From the NCBI RefSeq assembly GCF_031454185.1, contig NZ_JAVDQI010000016.1, positions 1 to 29,992 of the forward strand: DNA of 29,992 nucleotides. Reading direction: 5' to 3'. Below, in pieces: positions 23,098-29,992 of this stretch. A model generated the notes under the pieces. It was not told the origin of the DNA, ran no database searches, and saw only the letters and a list, made by a program, of their open reading frames with translations. Source of the stretch: Methanococcoides alaskense (lineage in GTDB: Archaea; Halobacteriota; Methanosarcinia; Methanosarcinales; Methanosarcinaceae). The stretch's first letter is position 1, and each line of letters begins with the position of its first letter. Made by a program: the position numbers and the translations under genes.

Positions 23098-23118
23098 AAC
23101 ATCTGAAGTTCAGATGTT
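23098..23118 (-). terminator. Hairpin between dut and the aldolase gene
   Basis: AACATCTG (23098-23105) and CAGATGTT (23111-23118) pair perfectly over a five-base loop that keeps the symmetry (AAGTT). It overlaps the dut stop codon. No good T-tract follows, so it may be a terminator, an mRNA end-protecting hairpin or a protein site. Confidence 0.4.
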
Positions 23119-23622
23119 CTCATTCTGATAACGTCCGCTATAACCTTCTTCCACTTCTGTGTGAAGATGATAGAAAAGAAGCTGCATTATCCGTGCATCC
23201 TTTTTAAGATCGAACCCGTCCTTGTTGTGAACAACTAACATACACTCACTCCTTCCTGAGTATCCGGCATCCCATACGGCAGTCTCAAGGGTAGCTCCAC
23301 ATCTTATCAGTGTAGATCTTGGTTTTGCTATTGCTGCAAGGTTCTTTGGTATGTTCACGATCTCGTTCAAAAGCACCTTGTATATCCCTGGCTCGAGGTG
23401 TATCCACCCGTCCTCATTGAACTCGATTGTATCGCCCTCAGAAAGTCTCCTGCCGGAATTATCAAAATCAACCGCACCCGGACCTTCAATAGTTCTTATT
23501 TCCTTAAGTGTCATCTCAACACCGTTTGGCTGAAGCTGGATATCCATGTCGATCATGTTCTCGACAAGTGGAGGATTTGCAAGTACAAGTTCTCTCAATT
23601 CGTTTTTGGATAAAAGGGTCAT
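23110..23622 (-). CDS. dut: dUTP diphosphatase, archaeal dCTP deaminase/dUTPase family
   Basis: 170 residues. It hydrolyses dUTP to dUMP, keeping uracil out of DNA. IAKPRSTLIRCGATLETAVWDAGYSGRSECMLVVHN is the conserved core; the RSTLIRCG form and the DAGYSGRSE form match the archaeal dUTPase branch rather than the plain deaminase, which has RSSxxRxG and a TLE-type ending. A bifunctional deaminase-dUTPase as in Methanocaldococcus is a possible alternative. The ATG lacks a ribosome site. The stop is 65 bases before the aldolase start on the same strand; the hairpin at 23098-23118 lies between. Confidence 0.87.
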   Translation of the reverse strand: MTLLSKNELRELVLANPPLVENMIDMDIQLQPNGVEMTLKEIRTIEGPGAVDFDNSGRRLSEGDTIEFNEDGWIHLEPGIYKVLLNEIVNIPKNLAAIAKPRSTLIRCGATLETAVWDAGYSGRSECMLVVHNKDGFDLKKDARIMQLLFYHLHTEVEEGYSGRYQNENI

Positions 23623-23743
23623 GAGAGGTGGGATGGTGTGTATCGGTTATTAGAATTTCGGGAGACTAATAGTTAGGATAAGATCCAATATATTAATTAT
23701 ATTATCATTTTTCGAAATAATGCGAGACAAAAGGCTGAAGATA

Positions 23744-23756
23744 TGTTTATATATAA
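23744..23756 (+). promoter_or_regulatory. TATA box of the MEDS histidine kinase
   Basis: TTTATATATAATC predicts a start near 23775 and a leader of about 90 bases before the ATG at 23863, long for this window and so a place where post-transcriptional control could act. Confidence 0.5.
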
Positions 23757-23862
23757 TCTTTACAGTCACTCAACTTGATATATGTAAGGTAAAGTTGTTT
23801 TGGATTTATAGTTCTTTCTTCATCTATGAATTTATGCGATCGATGATACGGTTGGTAATATC

Positions 23863-25614
23863 ATGCAAGATTATTTCGGAAAAATGGATTTATCTCTATC
23901 AGAAGTTCCACATGGTGGGCATATTACTCTTGTGTACAAAAATGATGATGATGTAATTGATTTTGTTTCATCATTTTTAAATTCAGGTTCTAAACGCAAT
24001 GATTTTTGTATCTGGATAACTCCTGAGATAAATGAATATGATTATTCGAACGCTTTTTTTGAGGAAAAGATAGCACTCATTAGCCAGAGATCATGTTCCT
24101 CTAATTTCGATCATGTCCTTGTAGATCCTGCATTACTTTCAAATGCTGAGATATTTTGTGATGTTATAATAGAACTTCTGGAAAAGAAACAGAAATATGC
24201 TATTGCAAATGGATTCAATGGATTGCGGGTTAATATCGATCTTACTGCAGACAAAGGCCAAATGCTTCCTTTTCTCAGATATTGCAGGGAGTTGATAATC
24301 TCTTCAACTTCAGCTATCGAGCTTACAACTCTGTTTACTTGCCCTCTGGAATCCTTTTCCTCTTCTGAAGTTTTCGATCTGATGGACGATAGGGGGCACA
24401 CCATCCTGAAAAAGAATGGTACGTGGACATATCTGGCGGATCTGCTTAGTAAAAAGTACAGGAAACATCTGCGCTCTTCTCCGGAGCTGATGAGGAAGGA
24501 AAAAAATCTGAAGGCTATCTATAGGGACAGTCCGGTAGTTGCATTCCTCAGAAATTCGGAAAATGGTTTTCCGATTGAATTCGTATCGGATAATATCTCT
24601 CAGTTCGGATACTCGGCAGAATATCTCATGTCTCAGAAGTTTCTCTATAAGGATATAATACATCCTCTGGATATCGATGATTATCTTATATCCCTTTCAG
24701 AATACATCAAAAACAAGAGTCATGAATTTAAAAAAGAATATCGGATTCTGGATAGTGAACGTAATATTCACTGGGTCAATGAAACGTCATTGATAGAGAC
24801 CGATAATTCAGGGAATCCAACTCGCTTCCAGGGTATCATTGTCGATATGACTGAAAGGAAAAAAGCAGAAGCTATGATAATTCAAGCCAAACACATTGCT
24901 GAGGTTGCAAACAAGACAAAGAGTGAATTTCTGGCTAATATGAGCCATGAACTTCGAACTCCTCTGAATGCGGTCATTGGTTTTTCAAATGTTCTTATTC
25001 ATACTGATGTGGGACCTCTCAATGAAAAACAAACGCGATATATAAACAACATATCAAAAAGTGGTACACATTTGCTGGCTCTTATCAATAATATTTTGGA
25101 CCTTTCAAAGATAGAGGCTGATAAAATGGAGCTTCAGACTGAAAATATTTTGTTTGTAGGTGTGTTGAATGATGTGGAATCAATTGTCTCTCCTCTTGTA
25201 CAAAATAAAAAATTATGCTTGAATATGAGCATAGAAGCTGATGATATTTGCATTCATGCTGACAAGCTGAAATTAAAACAGGTCCTTTTCAATCTGGTAT
25301 CCAATGCTATAAAGTTCACACCTGAAGGCGGTTAGGTAATGGTCCGGGTAGAACAGGATGCTGGCAATTTAGTTGTCAAAGTTGAAGATAACGGTATCGG
25401 AATTCCGGAATCTGCTTTTTGTGATCTTTTTAAGCCCTTTACACAGGTAGATTCAGCTTCAAATCGCCAGTATGAAGGTACAGGTCTTGGTCTTGCACTC
25501 GTCAAGAAATTAATAAGAATGCATGGTGGCAATGTGTGGGTCGAAAGTGAACTTGGCATTGGCAGTAGATTTAGTTTTAATCTTCCTCTTCCTTCTGAAG
25601 GGGTCCCATTTTAA
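23863..25614 (+). CDS. MEDS-PAS sensor histidine kinase with in-frame TAG (candidate pyrrolysine)
   Basis: 583 residues if the TAG at 25333-25335 is read through. Residues 5-190 form a MEDS domain (HGGHITLVYKNDDDVIDFVSSF start), the sensor module of methanogen and methylotroph regulators. A PAS/PAC unit follows at about 215-340 (VSDNISQFGYSAEYLM to IIVDMTERKKAE). Then the phosphoacceptor helix KSEFLANMSHELRTPLNAVIGFS and the N box LKQVLFNLVSNAIKFTPEGG. There a TAG is codon 491. The same frame goes on with VEDNGIGIPE (G1), LFKPFTQVD (F) and GTGLGLALVKKL (G2), ending in TAA. Both halves are fully conserved and nothing else is broken. No membrane segment, so cytoplasmic. If TAG stops translation the kinase lacks its ATP lid and cannot work. 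Confidence 0.8.
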
Positions 25615-25795
25615 TATTCCACTTGAGGACATTGCGATTAACGCTGACAAACATAATAATTCCCGTGACTATCAATGAGAAGTATGGGATCTTGAGCATA
25701 TTTGTACTGATACTTGGCATAAGGCAAGCTACTGTGACTGCCAGACTATCAGATAACGCTTCTGGAGCGCGTGTCGAGGGGAGGGCTACGCTCAT
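25577..25795 (-). CDS. Possible small single-span membrane protein
   Basis: 72 residues from ATG 25795, overlapping the 3' end of the kinase gene by 38 bases on the other strand. It has one good hydrophobic segment (IPYFSLIVTGIIMFVSV) followed by a basic stretch (NRNVLKWNIKMG) and an acidic tail, a sensible inside-positive layout. TTTTTATAATTATAAT at about 25820-25835 on the minus strand would be a TATA box giving a start near 25803. I recognise no family, and it could also be the worn end of a larger transporter or a chance frame. Confidence 0.25.
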   Translation of the reverse strand: MSVALPSTRAPEALSDSLAVTVACLMPSISTNMLKIPYFSLIVTGIIMFVSVNRNVLKWNIKMGPLQKEEED

Positions 25796-26126
25796 CACCT
25801 CTATGATAATAAAAAACCGATTATAATTATAAAAACGATAGTGTGCACGAGATTATTCGAACTTCTTTTCTCTGTCGTGCGAAGGAAATTGCTGTCGAAA
25901 ATATATTGTGTGAATATGTTCGAATAATTCTAAGTTCTATATTTTACACTTGGTCTAATAATTGCTTTTAGTGCAGTATAATGTAATAATTTTTAGAAAC
26001 ATCTTATATATCAAAATAGTAATTTTTAAATCATAACTTATGATATTGCGTTGATCTTAGTATTTTATTCAGTGCAGTTCAACCAATAAATGTGAATGAA
26101 AGAGTAAAAAGGAGTTTCAGAATTTC
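25615..26126. other. Gap between the kinase and the TPR gene
   Basis: Holds the possible small minus-strand membrane protein (25577-25795), the inverted repeat at 25852-25928, and a TATA box CTTATATATC at about 26003-26012 that would start the TPR mRNA near 26033 with a leader of about 90 bases. Nothing else is supported. Confidence 0.5.
25852..25928. repeat. 11-bp perfect inverted repeat spanning 77 bp
   Basis: ATTATTCGAAC (25852-25862) is repeated inverted as GTTCGAATAAT (25918-25928). Inside, GCACGA/TCGTGC (25846-25851 and 25874-25879) makes a second, partly competing pairing with the first arm. It lies in the 512-base gap before the TPR gene. It could be a short mobile-element remnant, a terminator of neighbouring transcripts, or a regulator site. 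Confidence 0.4.
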
Positions 26127-26972
26127 ATGCCAAATTTAGAACAAGAAACAATAGATTCTATCTCTTTAGACAAAATTGCTGGACTTAAAGCCTCAGATAC
26201 TTCAGAGGGATCAACAGAGGTAGAACCAGATAATGCTGATTCCTGGCTCAACAAAGGTAAGTCTCTTGGTAATTCAGGCAGTCATGAAGCTGCTTTAGAA
26301 GCCTTTAATCGATCAATAGAACTAGATCCAAATAATGCTGGCTCCTGGCTTAACAAAGGTAGGGCTCTTGATAATTTAGGTCGTTATGAAGAGGCATTAG
26401 AAGCCATTAATAGATCAATAGAACTAGAGCCAAATGATGCTGTTCTATGGTCTAAAAAAGGCGTTATACTTGGAAATTTAGGCAGAGATGAGGATGCCTT
26501 AGAAGCCTTTAACAGATCGATAGAGCTAGAGTCTGATAATGCTGCTTTATGGTTTAACAAAGGTAAATCTCTTGATAACTTAGATCGTCATGAGGATGCC
26601 TTAGAAGCTTTTGATCGATCAATAGAACTAGAACCAAATGATGCTGCTTTATGGTTTTACAAAGGTGCCATCCTTGGTAATTTAGGCCGGTATGAGGAGG
26701 CTTTGGAATCCTTTAACATATCAATAGAACTGGATCCAAATGACGCTGCTTTATGGTTTGATAAAGGGAATGCTCTTGATGATCTGGGTCGTCATGAGGA
26801 GGCTTTAGAAGCTTTTGATCAATCAATAGAACTGGATCCAAATAATGCAGATATATGGCTTAACAAAGGTAAAGTTCTTGATGATCTAGGTCGTCATGAG
26901 GAAGCTTTAGAAGCCTTTGAACGATCTGGGAATATGCTCAAAAATTCGAAGGTATATTTTGATCTGACTTGA
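26127..26972 (+). CDS. Tetratricopeptide repeat protein, seven tandem TPRs
   Basis: 281 residues. After a 32-residue polar N-terminus come exactly seven 34-residue TPR units (residues 33-270), each following the pattern W-x-x-K-G-x-x-L-x-x-L-G-R-x-E-E-A-L-E-A-F-x-x-S-I-E-L-x-P-x-N/D-A, then an 11-residue tail. Such arrays form a right-handed superhelix that binds other proteins. There is no signal peptide, membrane segment or enzyme domain. The repeats are alike at DNA level too. Codon use (many TTA, GAT, AAT and CTAGAT) is more AT-rich than that of the housekeeping genes here. GGAG lies 13 bases before the ATG. Single gene; the partner is unknown. Confidence 0.9.
   Translation: MPNLEQETIDSISLDKIAGLKASDTSEGSTEVEPDNADSWLNKGKSLGNSGSHEAALEAFNRSIELDPNNAGSWLNKGRALDNLGRYEEALEAINRSIELEPNDAVLWSKKGVILGNLGRDEDALEAFNRSIELESDNAALWFNKGKSLDNLDRHEDALEAFDRSIELEPNDAALWFYKGAILGNLGRYEEALESFNISIELDPNDAALWFDKGNALDDLGRHEEALEAFDQSIELDPNNADIWLNKGKVLDDLGRHEEALEAFERSGNMLKNSKVYFDLT
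26223..26936 (+). repeat. Seven tandem 102-bp repeats inside the TPR gene
   Basis: The seven TPR codon units are 102 bases each and keep long identical stretches (for example GATCAATAGAACT and AATGATGCTG), so they arose by recent duplication and can change number by recombination. Confidence 0.85.
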
Positions 26973-27391
26973 ATTTTCAGGCTAGATTAGTACTTCCATT
27001 AAAAGTATGTGAAATATAGTGGCATTGAGTGCGGTATATTCTACCAACATCTCAACCTTAAGTTAATTCTTTTTTCAATTTTTCATTTAATGCTCCACAG
27101 TAATAGTCTACTTAATGCGTTAAATTCTATCTATCCTCCTTTCCATATAAAATTGAATGTGGGAAATGTCTTATCCTTGTGTTTTTTACTGGAATTCATG
27201 GTGGTAACATGCATCCTAAACCACGGCAGAAGTTCGGCAAAAACCTTGGAGTTGGAATAAATCTTTTTCAGGGAATCAATTAAAATAAATGATGTTTGGG
27301 TTCGGAATGAGTTCGTAAACTTTATATGTATGTTATGTGCCATTTTCATATGAGCAGTTACGCTGCTTAGATCAGGTGGAGGAGTGGTAAG
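26973..27391. other. Gap between the TPR gene and the 106-residue gene
   Basis: I find no supported gene; a frame at 27009-27260 has no ribosome site and no recognisable content. Near the end is TTTATATGTA (27321-27330), a TATA box giving a start near 27350, and the strong ribosome site GGTGGAGGAG (27375-27384) of the next gene. Confidence 0.55.
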
Positions 27392-27712
27392 ATGGATGAG
27401 AAAAAACCTATCATAAGAATGTATTTCGTCAAGATCAAGGAAACATTTGTTGACCTGTCTGAAGAGGAAAAGATGGAGTTCATGCATAAGGACCGCGAGA
27501 ATATGGATGGACTCGGGATGAAACAAACGATGCTGATCGACTGCCGTTGGTCAAACGAAGAGTGGGATTATATTGGTATCAAGGAATGGCCAACCTTGGA
27601 GGCTCTTGTGAAGCGTGCCAAATTCGAAAAAGAAGAAATAGAAACATTCAGATACGTTGAATCGAAGACCTATTTGGGTACTCTTGAAATTGGCAAATAT
27701 GGCAAAAAATGA
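27392..27712 (+). CDS. Small protein of unknown function (106 residues)
   Basis: A soluble protein with alternating short strands and helices: IIRMYFVKIK, then the helix LSEEEKMEFMHKDRENMDGLG, then QTMLIDCRWSNEEWDYIGIKEWPTLEALVKRAKF and FRYVESKTYLGTLE. The layout of strand, helix, two strands, helix and strand resembles a dimeric alpha/beta barrel, a fold of small monooxygenase-like or stress proteins; this is an impression, not a family match. The two aromatic-rich patches (CRWSNEEWDY, KEW) could line a pocket. It has a very strong ribosome site and its own TATA box, so it is surely expressed. Its upstream GGTGG would pair with the CCACC loop of the small RNAs at 21598 and 21956. Confidence 0.75.
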   Translation: MDEKKPIIRMYFVKIKETFVDLSEEEKMEFMHKDRENMDGLGMKQTMLIDCRWSNEEWDYIGIKEWPTLEALVKRAKFEKEEIETFRYVESKTYLGTLEIGKYGKK

Positions 27713-27737
27713 ATATCAGGGAGTTATAGAAAATTTT

Positions 27738-27786
27738 GCTCTGTAGAAATCCTCAAATAAAATGCAAAGTAGGTTTTCTACAGAGC
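27738..27786. repeat. Short palindromic element (15-bp arms) holding the 23-nt repeat
   Basis: GCTCTGTAGAAATCC (27738-27752) and GGTTTTCTACAGAGC (27772-27786) pair with one mismatch over about 19 bases. Bases 27740-27762 recur exactly at 28426-28448. It can act as the shared terminator of the two convergent genes, but the repeated sequence also looks like an insertion-sequence end. Confidence 0.65.
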
Positions 27787-27807
27787 TGATATACTATTTA
27801 CTTTAAC

Positions 27808-28350
27808 TTATTCTCCGGAAAGCTCGAATGTTGCGTTTGCCAAGAATACTGTACTGATAGGTACTGTCACAAGCAGGCCAATTCCCAAAAGGAATGCACC
27901 GATCATGTTGAGAACAAGCATGATAACATAAACGATTATACTTTCAACAGGGACTTTCTTTATAATCTCTATGCTTTCTGTTATTCCTTCAATGCCACTA
28001 TATCCTTTAATGACAAGCAATGGCATTGTAAACATGAACAGTATTCCTACTATTGTGCTGAGTATGGATGCTATCTGCCCGAGTATTGCGGCAATCACTA
28101 TATAGATCAGCATGAATGTCCAGCTTCTGATAAAATCGTCCTTGTTGAAACCTACAAAGACATCAGATATCTCGATTTGTTCTCCCCTTGCTCCCTTTAC
28201 TGCCATGGAAGTAAAACCATAGGCAAGAGGTGCAATGGTAACTATCAATATTGAGCCTACAGCGGCTATCAATAAACCAACTATAAATGTTACGAGGTTA
28301 TCTTTCACAACATTCCAGGAGTTCTTTAAACCTATTTCATAATCCAACAT
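27808..28350 (-). CDS. Integral membrane protein, DUF975/DUF4013-like
   Basis: 180 residues with five or six hydrophobic helices. The first is near residues 19-42, and then comes GFTSMAVKGARGEQIEISDVFVGFNKDDF, a G-rich cytoplasmic loop typical of the broad group of small bacterial and archaeal membrane proteins called DUF975 or DUF4013. The pattern LLGIGLLVTVPISTVFLANATFEL near the end also fits. No transport or enzyme motif is present and the function is unknown. The ribosome site GGAAGTGAT is directly before the ATG. Copies of a 23-base repeat lie on both sides of the gene (27740-27762 and 28426-28448). Confidence 0.75.
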   Translation of the reverse strand: MLDYEIGLKNSWNVVKDNLVTFIVGLLIAAVGSILIVTIAPLAYGFTSMAVKGARGEQIEISDVFVGFNKDDFIRSWTFMLIYIVIAAILGQIASILSTIVGILFMFTMPLLVIKGYSGIEGITESIEIIKKVPVESIIVYVIMLVLNMIGAFLLGIGLLVTVPISTVFLANATFELSGE

Positions 28351-28425
28351 ATCACTTCCTGAATATAATTATTTACAATAAAGAGTATATATTGGAAAGC
28401 ATATATAACTATCTAACATAATGGT

Positions 28426-28448
28426 TCTGTAGAAATCCTCAAATAAAA
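28426..28448. repeat. Second copy of the 23-nt repeat
   Basis: Exact, same-orientation copy of 27740-27762 (begins TCTGTAGAAATCCTC). Here it lacks the inverted partner arm and lies upstream of the membrane-protein gene. Confidence 0.8.
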
Positions 28449-28534
28449 AAGATACAAAAATGTCCGTAGGAAATGATCACTTCTAATCCTTGTATGCTAT
28501 GTACAAATTAATAAAAAAAGAAATTAGAGAGAAG

Positions 28535-29413
28535 TTATAATTCTTCTCCCAGCCATTCGTTTACCTTTTCAGGATTGTTCTCTATCCATTTTGCTGCTGC
28601 CTCTTCCTGAGTCAATCCCTGATCAAGGTCCAGCATGATGGATTCTATATCAGAGAGCTCCATTTCATATCTTGAAAGAATTTCATAGACATCTGGCCTG
28701 TCCTCAGACAAATCTTTTCTTGCCACGAGAACAATATTGTCACCTTTACCATAGACATTCTCCGGGTCTTCCAGGAATTTTAAGTCCATGCGTGAAAATG
28801 CCCAATGTGGCTGCCAGAGTGTTACAACCATCCACTCTTCATTATCTATTGAATCCTGCAGCTCAATTACCATTCCAACGGTACTGCTTGCACTTAGTAC
28901 ATAATCAAGGTTGTATTCTCCAATTGCAACTTCAGTAGTTGCCATTATTCCTGCACCGGGTTCAATTCCCTGTATAACTCCCTCGAACTTGTCCTTATTT
29001 TCATTAAGTTCGTCTATGGAGTCAATAGTAACATACGTTGGAACGACCAATCCGATCTTTGCACCGGTGCTTATGTTCTTGACGTAATCAAGGTCATCCT
29101 CATATTTGTCCCAGTACAATCCCTGGGTCGTCGGTAACCATGCACCGGCAAAGAGGTCGATATCTCCCTGTGATACTCCCTGATAAACAGCTCCAAGATT
29201 AGCGTTTACAGTTTCAACTTTATATCCTTCAGACTCAAGTACCTGCTTTAGCACAAAGGTATTTGCCCTCGTATCATCCCATGGAGGATAACCAATAATG
29301 ACAGGTTCTGCTTCTTCAGAGGGTGTTCCATCTTCCTGCTGGACACATCCTGCACCAACAAGGCTTATTGCAACTAGCAATACAAGTAATAATGACTTTA
29401 TTTTTCCACTCAA
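28535..29413 (-). CDS. Glycine betaine/proline-type ABC transporter substrate-binding lipoprotein
   Basis: 292 residues. The N-terminus is a lipoprotein signal: basic start, hydrophobic LLLVLLVAISL and lipobox VGAGC (Cys22), so the protein is anchored outside the membrane. The rest is an OpuAC/ProX type domain: IIGYPPWDDTRANTFVLKQVL, DLFAGAWLPTTQGLYW, VVTLWQPHWAFSRMDLKFL, whose tryptophans and tyrosines make the aromatic cage for quaternary amines. It would bind betaine as osmolyte or, in some Methanococcoides, as a methanogenic substrate. Start is a TTG with GTGAT just before it; no other start codon fits the signal peptide. No ATPase or permease gene is within 580 bases upstream or 185 bases downstream, so it is an orphan as far as can be seen. 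Confidence 0.92.
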   Translation of the reverse strand: MSGKIKSLLLVLLVAISLVGAGCVQQEDGTPSEEAEPVIIGYPPWDDTRANTFVLKQVLESEGYKVETVNANLGAVYQGVSQGDIDLFAGAWLPTTQGLYWDKYEDDLDYVKNISTGAKIGLVVPTYVTIDSIDELNENKDKFEGVIQGIEPGAGIMATTEVAIGEYNLDYVLSASSTVGMVIELQDSIDNEEWMVVTLWQPHWAFSRMDLKFLEDPENVYGKGDNIVLVARKDLSEDRPDVYEILSRYEMELSDIESIMLDLDQGLTQEEAAAKWIENNPEKVNEWLGEEL

Positions 29414-29755
29414 TATATCACAAACACTATTTTTTTTTATTTATGGGGTAATATGCGGTATTTCTACAATAAAAATAAAAGCTGGGTAAAACCTATTTTA
29501 GGTTTTAATAAAATTAGCTCTCTTCATTAAAAACATATGCTATAGTATTTGTAGCTTAAGTTTAGGTTAAATATTTTGATGGAGTCTGATATATAGTGAA
29601 CAAATACATTACAGGAATATCGATAGTATCGTCTGATATGGTAGGTGCACCGTAGATATTTTTCTGCATGATACCGTGAATGTTTGCAGATGCAAGAATT
29701 CAATGATTATATTAATATTTAATAATAAAAAGTCCATTGTATATGTTTGTATCAG
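29414..29755. other. AT-rich gap downstream of window's last full gene
   Basis: No gene is supported. It contains the promoter region of the betaine-binding protein (minus strand). At 29456-29470 TATTTCTACAATAAA is a weak inverted match (TGTAGAAAT) to the 23-nt repeat. Confidence 0.4.
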
Positions 29756-29764
29756 ATACAAAGG

Positions 29765-29969
29765 ATGATGAACGAAGACATGTGGTCATTATTTGCAATT
29801 GATAATGGTAAAGCAAGATTGACTCCATTCTATATGGCAAATGAATAAAGGGATGACTCTGATCTGTTGAGGAAGAAGATCATTGACATGTCCTATACTG
29901 AATGGAAGAGTGCGACAAGAAAGTTATACCATGAATTGCGGAAACGCTGTCCCTTCCATTTGGGATAAT
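29765..29969 (+). pseudogene. Broken reading frame, possible gene remnant
   Basis: From the ATG at 29765 a frame reads about 27 residues (ending FYMANE), hits a TAA at 29846-29848, and goes on in the same frame with RDDSDLLRKKIIDMSYTEW and later PFHLG to a second TAA at 29967-29969. The second half has the feel of a real protein, and IIDMSYTEWK resembles the MSYxEWK segment near the end of archaeal Cas1, but the following residues (SATRKLYHELRKR) do not match the GFSKGTL stretch expected there. No ribosome site. It may be a decayed gene or the 5' end of something continuing past the window. Confidence 0.25.
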
Positions 29970-29992
29970 CCTACTATGACATGCGTTGATGG

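Noticed and set aside
25333..25335. Reading the kinase as two separate genes (23863-25335 and 25339-25614)
   Set aside because: The second part has no ribosome site, begins inside the ATPase domain and is in the same frame, so it is one gene with an internal TAG.
25623..25826. 67-residue plus-strand frame after the kinase
   Set aside because: No ribosome site; its content looks like the shadow of the minus-strand frame with the better promoter.
26223..26936. Tandem repeats as a CRISPR array
   Set aside because: The 102-base units are in frame and encode TPRs; there are no unique spacers.
27009..27260. 83-residue open frame after the TPR gene
   Set aside because: No ribosome site, no TATA box at the right distance and no protein-like pattern.
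29742..29801. Short frame beginning MFVSDTKDDERR as a Cas2 start
   Set aside because: It stops after about 19 residues and lacks the YDI strand of Cas2; too short to support.

Overview
The window looks like chromosome of a methylotrophic methanogenic archaeon of the Methanosarcinaceae, most like Methanococcoides or a close relative (inference). The supporting genes are F420-dependent methylene-H4MPT dehydrogenase (mtd), O-phosphoserine-tRNA(Cys) ligase (sepS), archaeosine tRNA-guanine transglycosylase, a Hef helicase-nuclease, the methanogen-type class I aldolase of the aromatic pathway, an archaeal dUTPase and a sensor kinase with a MEDS domain. DNA is AT-rich. Promoters have archaeal TATA boxes about 26 nt before the inferred start, and several genes look leaderless. 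Ribosome sites are often the GGTGAT end of the anti-SD complement. All intact genes end in TAA or TGA and none in TAG, as expected of a pyrrolysine user.

Layout. 1-80: 3' part of a 5S rRNA. 289-2003: three-gene + strand operon of a COG0701 permease, a redox-active disulfide protein and a DGC-type cysteine protein. 2104-3555: tgtA. 3598-6874: compact operon of a UbiA prenyltransferase, a divergent geranylgeranyl-reductase-like flavoprotein and a radical SAM protein, a plausible prenylated-cofactor (methanophenazine?) module. 7128-8731: coiled-coil protein and serB. 8991-10529: amt-glnK nitrogen operon with a palindromic operator candidate. 10844-11956: mtd and a small acidic membrane protein. 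11988-14513: pyruvate-kinase C-domain protein, PAC2 chaperone, DUF473 and DUF169. 14533-16152: sepS. 16371-17239: UPF0147 and p27-type zinc-ribbon genes, divergent. 17308-21409: hef and glyS.

21540-22250 has no protein gene but carries a diverged 358-bp tandem duplication. Inside it a 75-nt block is identical in both copies, sits correctly behind a TATA box each time, and folds into a stem with an exposed ACCACCACCACCAC loop. I read these as two copies of an undescribed small RNA.

22253-23622: aldolase and dUTPase. 23863-25614: a MEDS-PAS-histidine kinase interrupted by a single in-frame TAG in its ATPase domain, a candidate pyrrolysine codon. 26127-26936: a protein of seven near-identical TPRs. 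27392-29413: a small unknown protein, an integral membrane protein flanked by a 23-nt direct repeat, and an orphan glycine-betaine-binding lipoprotein. The last 240 bp hold only a broken reading frame.
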